18,490 nucleotides of DNA from Solirubrobacteraceae bacterium. Lineage in GTDB: Bacteria > Actinomycetota > Thermoleophilia > Solirubrobacterales > Solirubrobacteraceae. Positions within the stretch are counted from its first letter, which is position 1. The number at the start of each line of letters is the position of its first letter. The translations under genes and the position numbers were made by a program. Below the pieces are notes generated by a model, which worked only from the letters and a program-made list of their open reading frames with translations, did not search any database and was not told the origin of the DNA. Shown one piece after another: positions 6,905-13,359 of this stretch. Where the stretch lies: NCBI GenBank assembly GCA_025935735.1, contig JAICUS010000046.1, positions 1-18,490 on the forward strand, in the 5' to 3' direction.

Positions 6905-6980
6905 GTGTGCTCCCGGAAGTGCGTCGGGGGCACACGACTCCTCTCCGGCGACAGTGTGCCCCTTATGAGTGGGGGCACAC
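6905..6980 (+). promoter_or_regulatory. GTGTGC/GCACAC operator array upstream of the orphan histidine kinase
   Basis: Four hexamers alternate in orientation: GTGTGC at 6905, GGGGGCACAC at 6926-6935, GTGTGCCCC at 6954-6962 and GGGGGCACAC at 6971-6980. The last two form a perfect 9-bp inverted repeat around a 9-nt spacer. The first two form an imperfect one (GTGTGCTCCC and GGGGGCACAC). The right arm lies where a -35 element would be for the TAAGGT box at 6994. The rest of the 6780-7007 gap between the divergent Rpf-like and kinase genes shows nothing else clear. The array suggests binding of a dimeric regulator in two tandem dyads; the regulator is unknown. Confidence 0.6.
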
Positions 6981-6993
6981 CGCCCGCCGCTCG

Positions 6994-6999
6994 TAAGGT
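6994..6999 (+). promoter_or_regulatory. Probable -10 box (TAAGGT) of the orphan kinase gene
   Basis: TAAGGT ends 8 nt before the ATG at 7008. Its AAGG could instead be read as a weak ribosome binding site 9 nt from the start; the recurrence of the TANNNT pattern across the window favours a promoter, though it could be both. Confidence 0.45.
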
Positions 7000-7007
7000 T
7001 TCCGGCC

Positions 7008-8462
7008 ATGGCGAGGCGAACGGGCGCCACCGGGCTGGACGAGGCTGCTCTGCGCCGCCTGCTCGACGCCACCCCCGCGGCGGTCGCCTGCTTCGACGCG
7101 GGGCTGCGCGTCGTCTTCGCCAACACGGCGTTCACGATGGTCACCGGCGCCCAGCGCGGCGCGGTGCTCGACGACGACATCACCGCCGGGCTGGCCTCCG
7201 CGCTGCGCGACATGCTCGCCGGGTCGGGCGCGCCGCGCCGGGTCCGGCTGACCGGCCGCGGGCGGATCCCCGTGTCGGGCACCCTGTTCGCGCTCGGCCC
7301 CGGGCTGACCGGGATGGTGCTGGACGCCGGCGGCCACGAGGCGCTCGCGGCGCTGGCCGACGAGCAGACCGCGCTGCGCCGGGTGGCCACGCTGGTGGCC
7401 GCCGGGCCGGAGCCCGAGGCGGTGTTCACCGCGGTCGCCGAGGAGGTCGGGCGGCTGCTCGGCGCCCGCGCCGGGGCGACGATCCGCTACGACGGCAACG
7501 TGGCCCGGACCGTCGGGCGCTGGAGCGGCGCCGACGACCTGGGCGGCTTCGAGGTCGGCACGGTCGTGCCGCTGGACAACAGCGAGGGACTCACGGCGGT
7601 GGTGGCCCGGACCGGCGCGCCCGCCCGGATCGACGACTACAGCGACCTCCGCGGCGAGGCGGCCGCGCTGATGCGCCGGCGCGGCTACCGCTCGGCCGTC
7701 GCCGCGCCGGTGGTGGCCGGCGGGCGCGTGTGGGGCCTCGTGCTCGTCGCCTCGGCCGGCGCGCTGGGCGAGGACGCCGAGCACCGGCTGGCCGGCTTCG
7801 CCGAGCTCGTCGCCCTCGCGCTGGAGAGCGCGGACGCCCGCGCGCAGCTCAACGCCTCGCGCGCGCGAATCCTCGACGCCGGCCTGACCGAGCGCCGGCG
7901 GCTGGAGCGCAACCTCCACGACGGCGCGCAGCAGCGGCTCGTCGCGCTGGCCATCCAGCTGCGGATGCTCGAGCGCCGGCTCGACGACCCCGCGACCGCC
8001 CAGCCGCTGCTGCACAACGCCGCCGAGGAGCTCGAGCAGGCGCTGGAGGAGCTGCGCGAGCTGGCCCGCGGCCTGCACCCCGCCGTGCTGGCCGACCGCG
8101 GGCTCGCGCCCGCGCTGGAGACGCTGGCCAGCCGGGCGCCGCTGCCGGTCAGCGTCGAGGGCGTGCCGGACGAGCGCCTCGGCGAGCCGGTGGAGGCGGC
8201 GGTCTACTTTGTCGTGGCAGAGAGCCTGACCAACGCCGTCAAGCACGCCGGCGCCTCCGAGCTGCGGATCAGGATGGCCACCGCCGGCGGCGAGCTGCGC
8301 GTGGAGATCGCCGACGACGGCCGCGGCGGCGCCGACCCGGGCACCGGCACCGGACTGCGCGGCCTGGCCGACCGCGTCGAGGCGCTCGGCGGCCGGCTCG
8401 CGCTGGACTCCCCGCCGGGCGCCGGCACCGTGGTCCGCGCGGCGCTCCCGCTCGGGCGATGA
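7008..8462 (+). CDS. PAS-GAF sensor histidine kinase, NarL/HisKA_3 class (orphan)
   Basis: A 484-aa soluble sensor kinase. Residues about 10-105 form a PAS-like domain (LLDATPAAVACFDAGLRVVF, then a short NTAFTMVTG helix). Residues about 115-270 form a GAF domain ending in YRSAVAAPVVAGGRVWGLVL. The dimerisation helix has ERRRLERNLHDGAQQRLVAL with phospho-acceptor His304. The ATPase domain has AESLTNAVKHAGA (N box), VEIADDGRGG (G1), TGLRGLADRVEALGG (G2) and a terminal GAGTVVRAALP. No transmembrane segment is present, so the signal is cytoplasmic. An earlier ATG at 6964 or GTG at 6969 would place the start inside the operator array and is rejected. No response regulator gene is adjacent; the nearest lies 9 kb away beside its own kinase. 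Confidence 0.9.
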   Translation: MARRTGATGLDEAALRRLLDATPAAVACFDAGLRVVFANTAFTMVTGAQRGAVLDDDITAGLASALRDMLAGSGAPRRVRLTGRGRIPVSGTLFALGPGLTGMVLDAGGHEALAALADEQTALRRVATLVAAGPEPEAVFTAVAEEVGRLLGARAGATIRYDGNVARTVGRWSGADDLGGFEVGTVVPLDNSEGLTAVVARTGAPARIDDYSDLRGEAAALMRRRGYRSAVAAPVVAGGRVWGLVLVASAGALGEDAEHRLAGFAELVALALESADARAQLNASRARILDAGLTERRRLERNLHDGAQQRLVALAIQLRMLERRLDDPATAQPLLHNAAEELEQALEELRELARGLHPAVLADRGLAPALETLASRAPLPVSVEGVPDERLGEPVEAAVYFVVAESLTNAVKHAGASELRIRMATAGGELRVEIADDGRGGADPGTGTGLRGLADRVEALGGRLALDSPPGAGTVVRAALPLGR

Positions 8463-8690
8463 AGGTTGCATGAAGCGCCCGGATGCGCCACACTGGACGC
8501 ACATTGGTTGATCCGCCGGACCGTCCACGGACAACGTCACGGCGACGGGCAATTGCCCGTCACACTCGGCTCTGAAGCCTGGCGGCCGCGCTGCGGCCCC
8601 CCCAAAGATCGGAGGCAGCCCGGACGGTGACAGCGCCCGGGCGCCCCGCATCTGAGCGAAAGGCGATGCAGCCCCTCCTCCCCACCCCGA
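8463..8690. other. Gene-free, hairpin-rich convergent intergenic region
   Basis: This 228-bp gap lies between two convergent genes. It holds an 18-bp perfect palindrome GACGGGCAATTGCCCGTC (8544-8561), a small hairpin GGCT-CTGA-AGCC (8568-8579), the stem GGCCGC-GCT-GCGGCC (8584-8598) and a 12-bp palindrome GCGCCCGGGCGC (8633-8644). ACCGTCC at 8520-8526 can pair with GGACGGT at 8622-8628 and would enclose the first three. A weak promoter-like pair TTGCAT (8466) and CACACT (8489), spaced 17 bp, reads into it from the left. No coding pattern is seen beyond a 13-codon ORF at 8470. It may be a terminator cluster, a small structured RNA or a mobile-repeat remnant; I do not recognise a known riboswitch. 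Confidence 0.5.
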
Positions 8691-9629
8691 TCATCCGACC
8701 TCTCGCAGGCTGAAGTCGAACGCGCGCGACACGTCGGGGCGGGTCTTGACGATCCCGATGCGGGCGTCGAAGTCCGCCCAGCGCTCGAGGACCGCGCGGT
8801 TCATCCGCAGACCTGGAGCGAACGCGGAGCGCACGGCGTCGAGCTGCGCGCGCAGCAGGCCGGTGTCGGACGTCTGGGCGGCGCGGGCGATGAGCCGGAT
8901 CGCATCCGCCGGGTTGGCCAGGGTGGCCCGCTCGCCGTCGGCGATGGAGGCGAGCGCGGCGGCGATCCGCGGCCGGTGGGCCGCGAGCGTGCGCCGCGAG
9001 GTGATCAGCACGACCTCCGGGTAGCGCGGGGCGCCGTAGTCGTCGACGCGGAACTCGCGTACCGGCAGCCCGCGGCGGCGCAGCGTCACCCCCTCGGCGT
9101 TCCAGAACGCCGGGACGGCGTCGACCCGGTGGGTGAGCAGCCGGCTCACCGCGGCGAAGCCGATCGTCACCTCCTTGATCTTCGCCGGGTCGCCGCCGTC
9201 GTGGCGCACGATCGCCGAGACGAACGCCGGGTCCGACGGCAGCCCGGAGACGCCGACGGTCCTGCCCTCCAGGTCGCGCGGGCGGGCGATGTCCGGCTGG
9301 GCGACCAGCGCGCCCAGCGGCCGGTCGATCAGCTCGCCGACGGCCACCACGCCGACGCCCTGGGTCTGCGCGATCGCCAGGTCCTGGATGTCCAGCACGC
9401 CCAGGTCGACCTTGCCGCTGGCCACGAGCTTGAGCGAGTCCGGGCCCGAGCCCGGCTTGCGGATCTGCAGGCGCACGCCGTGGGACGACTCCCGCGCGGC
9501 CATGTAGATCGGCGCGTGCACGGGGTTCGGGGTGAAGTCGAGCGCGACGACGACCGCCGGCGGCCCGGACGACGCGCCGCCGCAGCCGGCGACGGCCAGC
9601 GCCAGCAGGAGGAGGGCCGCGACGCGCAC
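8691..9629 (-). CDS. ABC transporter substrate-binding lipoprotein, NMT1/THI5-like
   Basis: A 312-aa periplasmic-binding-type lipoprotein. The signal peptide VRVAALLLLALAVAGCGG ends in a lipobox with Cys16. The mature part opens with VVVALDFTPNPVHAPIYMA, the NMT1/SsuA-like first strand, followed by KLVASGKVDLGVLDIQDLAIAQ and GRTVGVSGLPSDPAFVSAIV. Family members bind thiamine pyrimidine precursors, sulfonates, nitrate or similar small molecules; the ligand cannot be told here. The GTG at 9629 gives an ideal short lipoprotein signal and lies 7 nt after a TACGGT box; an in-frame ATG near 9709 would reach into the divergent Qng1 gene and is less likely. No permease or ATPase gene is next to it, so the transporter partners lie elsewhere. 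Confidence 0.87.
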   Translation of the reverse strand: MRVAALLLLALAVAGCGGASSGPPAVVVALDFTPNPVHAPIYMAARESSHGVRLQIRKPGSGPDSLKLVASGKVDLGVLDIQDLAIAQTQGVGVVAVGELIDRPLGALVAQPDIARPRDLEGRTVGVSGLPSDPAFVSAIVRHDGGDPAKIKEVTIGFAAVSRLLTHRVDAVPAFWNAEGVTLRRRGLPVREFRVDDYGAPRYPEVVLITSRRTLAAHRPRIAAALASIADGERATLANPADAIRLIARAAQTSDTGLLRAQLDAVRSAFAPGLRMNRAVLERWADFDARIGIVKTRPDVSRAFDFSLREVG

Positions 9630-9636
9630 CCGCGGG

Positions 9637-9646
9637 ACCGTAGCCT
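9637..9646. promoter_or_regulatory. Overlapping divergent -10 boxes (TACGGT minus, TAGCCT plus)
   Basis: The 10-bp sequence ACCGTAGCCT contains TAGCCT on the plus strand (9641-9646), 7 nt before the GTG of Qng1 at 9654. On the minus strand it contains TACGGT (9642-9637), 7 nt before the GTG of the lipoprotein gene at 9629. The boxes share the TA at 9641-9642, so the whole bidirectional promoter and both leaders fit in the 24-bp gap. Confidence 0.5.
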
Positions 9647-9653
9647 GTCCGCC

Positions 9654-10472
9654 GTGCTCTGCGATGGTGTCCGGCGGCACTGCGCGGCGATCGCGGCGCG
9701 TGCGCGTCATGTCCGCATCGACCCCTCCGCGACCGTCCCCGCCACCGGCCGCCAGGGGCTCGACCCGGAGTTGCACTTCCTCGACGGCCCGCCGGAGGAC
9801 GTCGCCCGCTACGTGCTCATCCTCGACGCGGTCAACTTCGGCTCCGGCTGGTTCGGCGAGCTGGAGACGACCACCGATGCGCTGACCGCCCGGCTGACCG
9901 CGCACGCCCGCGCCGAAGGCCCGTGGACGGCGCGGCGGCTGCGCGCGCTGACCGCGGACGAGGTCGGCGCCACGCTGCAGCTCGACCCCGCGCACCGGCT
10001 CACCGGCCTCTACGCCGCCGGGCTCAACCAGCTCGGTGAATGGCTCGGCGACGCTCCGCCCGACCTCGGCGACTCGGCCGAGGCGTTCGCGCACCGCCTG
10101 ACCGAGATGCCGTTCTTCGCCGACGCCGGCTTCTACAAGCGCGCCCAGATCGCCGCGCACGACCTCCACCTGGCCGGCGTCGCCCGCTACGCCGACATCC
10201 CGCGGCTGACGATCTTCGCCGACAACCTCGTCCCGCACGTGCTGCGCCACCACGGCGTGCTGGTCTATGACGACGAGCTGGCGGGCAAGGTCGACGCCGG
10301 CACCGAGCTGCCGCAGGGCGGCGAGCACGAGACCGAGATCCGGGCCTGCGCCGTGCACGCCTGCGAAGCGCTCGCCCGCGCGCATGGCGTCCCGCCCGCG
10401 ACCCTGGACAACCGCCTGTGGAACCTCGGTGCCCCGGGGCGCCCACACGTCACCCGCACCGTGTACTACTGA
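9654..10472 (+). CDS. Queuosine salvage protein Qng1 (DUF2419)
   Basis: A 272-aa homologue of the queuosine-nucleotide N-glycosylase/hydrolase known from eukaryotes and some bacteria, which frees queuine from queuosine 5'-monophosphate. Hallmarks are LDPELHFLDGPPEDVARYVL with LDAVNFGSGWF (cf. DxxNF in the family), FFADAGFYKRAQIAAHDLH, LTIFADNLVPHVLRHHGVL, EHETEIRACAVHACEAL, and the C-terminal LDNRLWNLG and VTRTVYY. These line up well with the human protein (FYKRAQI, TMFADYRLPQVL, EVEIRGC, CIYY). The Asp of FAD matches the proposed catalytic residue, though the following YR of the human motif is NL here. GTG at 9654 is chosen by its distance to a TAGCCT box and by the divergent neighbour. It is probably co-transcribed with the flavin reductase 5 bp downstream. 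Confidence 0.88.
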   Translation: MLCDGVRRHCAAIAARARHVRIDPSATVPATGRQGLDPELHFLDGPPEDVARYVLILDAVNFGSGWFGELETTTDALTARLTAHARAEGPWTARRLRALTADEVGATLQLDPAHRLTGLYAAGLNQLGEWLGDAPPDLGDSAEAFAHRLTEMPFFADAGFYKRAQIAAHDLHLAGVARYADIPRLTIFADNLVPHVLRHHGVLVYDDELAGKVDAGTELPQGGEHETEIRACAVHACEALARAHGVPPATLDNRLWNLGAPGRPHVTRTVYY

Positions 10473-10477
10473 CCGCC

Positions 10478-10957
10478 ATGCGCGAGACGTTCGAGGCCCT
10501 GGTGGGCGACCTCGAGTACCCGATGTTCATCGTCACCGCCCGGGCCGGCGAGGAGCCGCTCGGCTGCCTGGTCGGCTTCGCCACCCAGACGAGCATCGAC
10601 CCGCCGCGCTTCGCCGTCTGCCTCTCGCACGCCAACCGCACGTTCCGCCGCGGCCGCGACGCGGCGATGCTCGGCGTCCACTGCGTGCCGGCCGACGCCG
10701 GCGACCTGGCGGAGCTGTTCGGCGGCGAGACCGGCGACGAGACCGACAAGTTCGCGCGCACGGAGTGGCACGACGGCCCGGGCGGCGTCCCCGTCCTCGA
10801 CCGCTGCAAGAACTGGTTCGCGGGCCGGGTCCTGACGCGGCTCGACGCCGGCGACCACGACCTGTTCCTGCTCGAGCCCGTCGCCGGCGAGGCCGCCGCC
10901 GAGGCGGAGTTCACGTTCCACCGGGCCAAGCGCATCGACCCCGGCCACCCGGCCTGA
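10478..10957 (+). CDS. Flavin reductase-like domain protein (FMN-binding)
   Basis: A 159-aa split-barrel flavoprotein of the flavin reductase-like family. Typical segments are YPMFIVTARAGEEPLGCLVG, FATQTSIDPPRFAVCLSHAN (FMN phosphate and isoalloxazine contacts), and a mid-protein LGVHCVPADAGDLAELFGG. The C-terminus carries the strand pattern NWFAGRVLTRLDAGDHDLFL. Members reduce free flavin with NAD(P)H, often to supply a monooxygenase, or bind FMN for other reductions. The ATG at 10478 is 5 bp after the Qng1 stop, so the two are likely one transcript; a start at 10418 would overlap Qng1 by 55 bp and adds non-conserved residues. A short repeat TGACG-GT-CGTCA-CGC-TGACG straddles its stop (10955-10974). 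Confidence 0.85.
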   Translation: MRETFEALVGDLEYPMFIVTARAGEEPLGCLVGFATQTSIDPPRFAVCLSHANRTFRRGRDAAMLGVHCVPADAGDLAELFGGETGDETDKFARTEWHDGPGGVPVLDRCKNWFAGRVLTRLDAGDHDLFLLEPVAGEAAAEAEFTFHRAKRIDPGHPA

Positions 10958-11004
10958 CGGTCGTCACGCTGACGGCGCCGCGCGACCGCCTCATGCACGG
11001 AGCG

Positions 11005-11010
11005 TAGGGT
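11005..11010 (+). promoter_or_regulatory. Probable -10 box (TAGGGT) of the sigma factor gene
   Basis: TAGGGT ends 6 nt before the GTG at 11017, fitting a leaderless mRNA. The overlapping GTAGGGTGG could alternatively act as a poor ribosome binding site. No GTTT-type -35 of SigB/SigF autoregulation is evident at the right distance. Confidence 0.4.
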
Positions 11011-11016
11011 GGCGTC

Positions 11017-11745
11017 GTGGGCCGTGACCACTGGGAGCTGTGGGAGAAGGCCGGCGCGGGCGACCGGCACGCGCGGGAGCGTCTGATCGAGGAGAACATG
11101 CCGCTGGCCCGCTCGCTCGCCGTCCAGTACCGGCACGCGCGCGAGCCGCTGGAGGACCTCTGCCAGGTGGCGATGCTCGGACTGGTCAAGGCCGTCGACC
11201 GCTTCGACCGCGACCGCGGCATCGCCTTCGCGTCCTACGCCGTGCCGACCATCCTGGGCGAGCTGCGCCGCCACTTCCGCGACCGCACGTGGACCATTCA
11301 CGTCTCGCGCGGGATGCAGGAGGCGATCGCCCGCGTGGAGCGCACGTCGGAGGTCCTGCGCGGGCAGCTCGGCCGCTTCCCCAGCGCCGAGGAGGTGGCC
11401 GCCGCCTGCGGGATGACGGTCGAGGAGGTCACCGAGGCGCGGCTCGCCGAGGGCGCCTCGCGGCTGGCCAGCCTGGACGCCTCCCTGCAGCGCGACGACC
11501 CCGGCGACGGCGCGCTGCGCGACAGCCTCGGCCGGGCCGACAACGAGATCGGCCGCGTCGAGGACGCGCTGTGGATCCAGCAGATCGCCGAGGGGCTGAC
11601 CGACCGCGAGCGCGAGATCCTGCGGCTGCGCTTCGTCGAGGACCTCGTGCAGCGCGAGATCGCCGAGCGCGTCGGCGTGTCCCAGATGCACGTGTCGCGG
11701 ATCCTGCGCGACACGCTCGAGCGCCTGGCGTCAGCCGCGGCGTAG
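11017..11745 (+). CDS. RNA polymerase sigma factor, SigB/SigF/SigG-like
   Basis: A 242-aa group 3 sigma-70 factor for alternative promoters, of the general-stress/sporulation class. Region 2 is clear: MPLARSLAVQYRHAREPLED, LCQVAMLGLVKAVDRFDRDR and FASYAVPTILGELRRHFRD, with the -10-recognising WTIHVSRGMQE. Region 3 follows (LGRFPSAEEVAAACGMTVEE). Region 4 has LTDREREILRLRFVEDLVQ and the helix-turn-helix REIAERVGVSQMHVSRILRD. No anti-sigma factor (RsbW) or anti-anti-sigma factor (RsbV) lies beside it. The convergent neighbour is an RsbU-type phosphatase whose 3' end overlaps by 15 bp, so partner-switch control is likely but the middle components are elsewhere. The GTG start is followed directly by the conserved DHWELWEKAGAGD. 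Confidence 0.9.
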   Translation: MGRDHWELWEKAGAGDRHARERLIEENMPLARSLAVQYRHAREPLEDLCQVAMLGLVKAVDRFDRDRGIAFASYAVPTILGELRRHFRDRTWTIHVSRGMQEAIARVERTSEVLRGQLGRFPSAEEVAAACGMTVEEVTEARLAEGASRLASLDASLQRDDPGDGALRDSLGRADNEIGRVEDALWIQQIAEGLTDREREILRLRFVEDLVQREIAERVGVSQMHVSRILRDTLERLASAAA

Positions 11746-13347
11746 CCCGAGCAGCGCGATGTCGTCGTCGCGCGCCGCGGGGACCGTGGCCAGCAGCGTG
11801 TCCGCCAGCGGGCCGAGGTCGCCGCGCGTGCGGGAGGCCAGCTCGGCCAGCGCGCGCAGGCCGTCGTCGATCGGCTGGCGCCGGGACTCGACGAGGCCGT
11901 CGGTGTAGAGCCAGACCGTGTCGCCCGCCGCCATGCGGAAGCGCGTCGACGTGCAAGAGGGCGCGCCGCTCAGACCGAGCGGCGGGCAGCTCGGCAGCTC
12001 GACGTACTCCGTGCTCCCGTCGGCGTGCACGAGCAGCGGCGGCAGGTGGCCCGCGGTGGCCAGCTCGCCCTCGCCGGTCGACGGGCACAGCGCCACGTAG
12101 ACGACGGTGGCGAACGTGATCGTCCCGCCGGAGGCGCCGACCAGCGCGTGCAGGTCGTCCATCACCTCGGCCGGCGGCGCGCCCTTGAGCGCGTAGGCCC
12201 GCAGCGCGTTGCGGATCTGCCCCATCGTGGCCGCCGCGTCCATCCCGCGCCCGCCCACGTCGCCCACCACGATCCCGTAGCGGCCGTCGCGCAGCGCGAA
12301 CGCGTCGTACCAGTCGCCGCCGGCGTGGTCGCGCGCGTCGCTGGGCTGGTAGCGCACCGCCAGCCGGTAGCCCGGGATCTCCGGGAGCGCGGCGGGGAGG
12401 AGCGCGCGCTGGAGCGTCTCGGCCGCCCGGTGCTCGCGCGTGTACAGCCGCGCGTGGTCGAGCGCGAGCCCGGCGCGGCGGCCGAGCTCCTCGGCCAGCT
12501 CGAGCTCGCGGGTCGTGTACTGGCGGCCGGACTCGGCGTAGACGAACGTGATCGCCCCCAGCGTGCGGCCGCGGGCGGTCATCGGCACCACCATCGCGGA
12601 GTGCATCTGCAGCTGGCGGACGATGTCGAGCTGCTCCTCGTCCAGCGCGGCGGCCTCGAGCAGCGCCGCGTCGATCGTCGGGTAGAGCTCCGAGCGGCCG
12701 GAGCGGATGACCTGCGGGGCGCCGGTGGGCGCGTCCGGGTCGGGCGGGTAGCGCTCCTGCAGCTCGCGCGCCCAGCGGACCTTGTCCGGGTCCACGTGGG
12801 CCACCGCGATCTGCTCGTAGCTGCCGCGCACGTCGGCCGCCAGCTGCACGGCGCACCAGTCGGCGAGGCGGGGGACGGCGAGCCGCGCGACCTCGTCGAG
12901 CGTCTCCACCGGGTCCAGCGAGGCGGCCAGCGCCTGGCTGGCGGCGTCCAGGAAGGCGAAGGCGTCCTCGCGCCGGCGGCGCTCGCTGACGTCGGTGAGC
13001 AGGCCGACGAGCCGCTCGGGGCGCCCGTCGTCCCCGGTGACCACCTGGACGCGGGAGTGCAGCCAGCGCTCGCCGCCGTCGGGCAGGCTGATGCGCAGGT
13101 CGTGCTCGTAGGGCACGCCCTCCTCGGCGGCGCGGCGCACGAGCGCGCGCAGCTCGGCCCGCCCGGCCTCCTCGATGTAGTGCTCGATGTAGGCCTCGGC
13201 GCCGGCCGGCTGCGTGCCGCGCGGCAGGCCGTACATCGGCCCGACGTTCTCCGACCACTCGACCGTGTCGGACGCGATGTCCCACTCCCAGAAGCCGGTC
13301 TCGGTGCCCTCCAGCGCGAGGCGCAGGCGCTCTTCGAGACCCTTCAT
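11731..13347 (-). CDS. PAS-GAF-SpoIIE/RsbU-type PP2C phosphatase
   Basis: A 538-aa cytoplasmic serine phosphatase that typically dephosphorylates an anti-anti-sigma factor and thereby frees a sigma factor. Residues about 10-125 form a PAS domain (TGFWEWDIASDTVEWSENVG). Residues about 135-300 form a GAF domain (MHSAMVVPMTARGRTLGAIT). Residues 310-535 form the PP2C/SpoIIE domain: LQRALLPAALPEIPG, HAGGDWYDAF (metal Asp345/Asp348), GDVGGRGMDAAATMGQIRNA (Asp363), TAGHLPPLLV, and the terminal metal site ARDDDIALLGL (Asp527-529). Catalytic aspartates are intact. The gene starts 9 bp after the upstream GGDEF/HD-GYP gene ends but has its own TAGACT box. It converges with the sigma factor gene, a natural partner pathway. 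Confidence 0.92.
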   Translation of the reverse strand: MKGLEERLRLALEGTETGFWEWDIASDTVEWSENVGPMYGLPRGTQPAGAEAYIEHYIEEAGRAELRALVRRAAEEGVPYEHDLRISLPDGGERWLHSRVQVVTGDDGRPERLVGLLTDVSERRRREDAFAFLDAASQALAASLDPVETLDEVARLAVPRLADWCAVQLAADVRGSYEQIAVAHVDPDKVRWARELQERYPPDPDAPTGAPQVIRSGRSELYPTIDAALLEAAALDEEQLDIVRQLQMHSAMVVPMTARGRTLGAITFVYAESGRQYTTRELELAEELGRRAGLALDHARLYTREHRAAETLQRALLPAALPEIPGYRLAVRYQPSDARDHAGGDWYDAFALRDGRYGIVVGDVGGRGMDAAATMGQIRNALRAYALKGAPPAEVMDDLHALVGASGGTITFATVVYVALCPSTGEGELATAGHLPPLLVHADGSTEYVELPSCPPLGLSGAPSCTSTRFRMAAGDTVWLYTDGLVESRRQPIDDGLRALAELASRTRGDLGPLADTLLATVPAARDDDIALLGLRRG

Positions 13348-13353
13348 GTGCGC

Positions 13354-13359
13354 AGTCTA
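13354..13359 (-). promoter_or_regulatory. Probable -10 box (TAGACT) built on the GGDEF/HD-GYP stop codon
   Basis: On the minus strand TAGACT starts with the TAG stop of the upstream gene (13359-13357) and ends 6 nt before the ATG at 13347. It can give the phosphatase gene a separate leaderless transcript despite the 9-bp gap. Confidence 0.45.

Noticed and set aside
6926..6980. Transcription terminator of a gene reading rightwards
   Set aside because: No plus-strand gene ends upstream; the dyads sit directly before a -10 box, so an operator is more likely.
6969..7007. Earlier GTG start for the PAS-GAF kinase, adding 13 residues
   Set aside because: The added codons lie in the operator dyad and -10 box and do not resemble the start of the domain; the ATG at 7008 fits better.
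8470..8511. 13-codon ORF after the PAS-GAF kinase as a leader peptide
   Set aside because: Nothing downstream on that strand needs a leader, there is no ribosome binding site, and such short frames arise by chance.
8463..8690. TPP riboswitch, because of the NMT1/THI5-like neighbour
   Set aside because: The conserved CUGAGA and thiamine-box sequences are missing, and the region lies at the 3' end of the lipoprotein gene rather than upstream.
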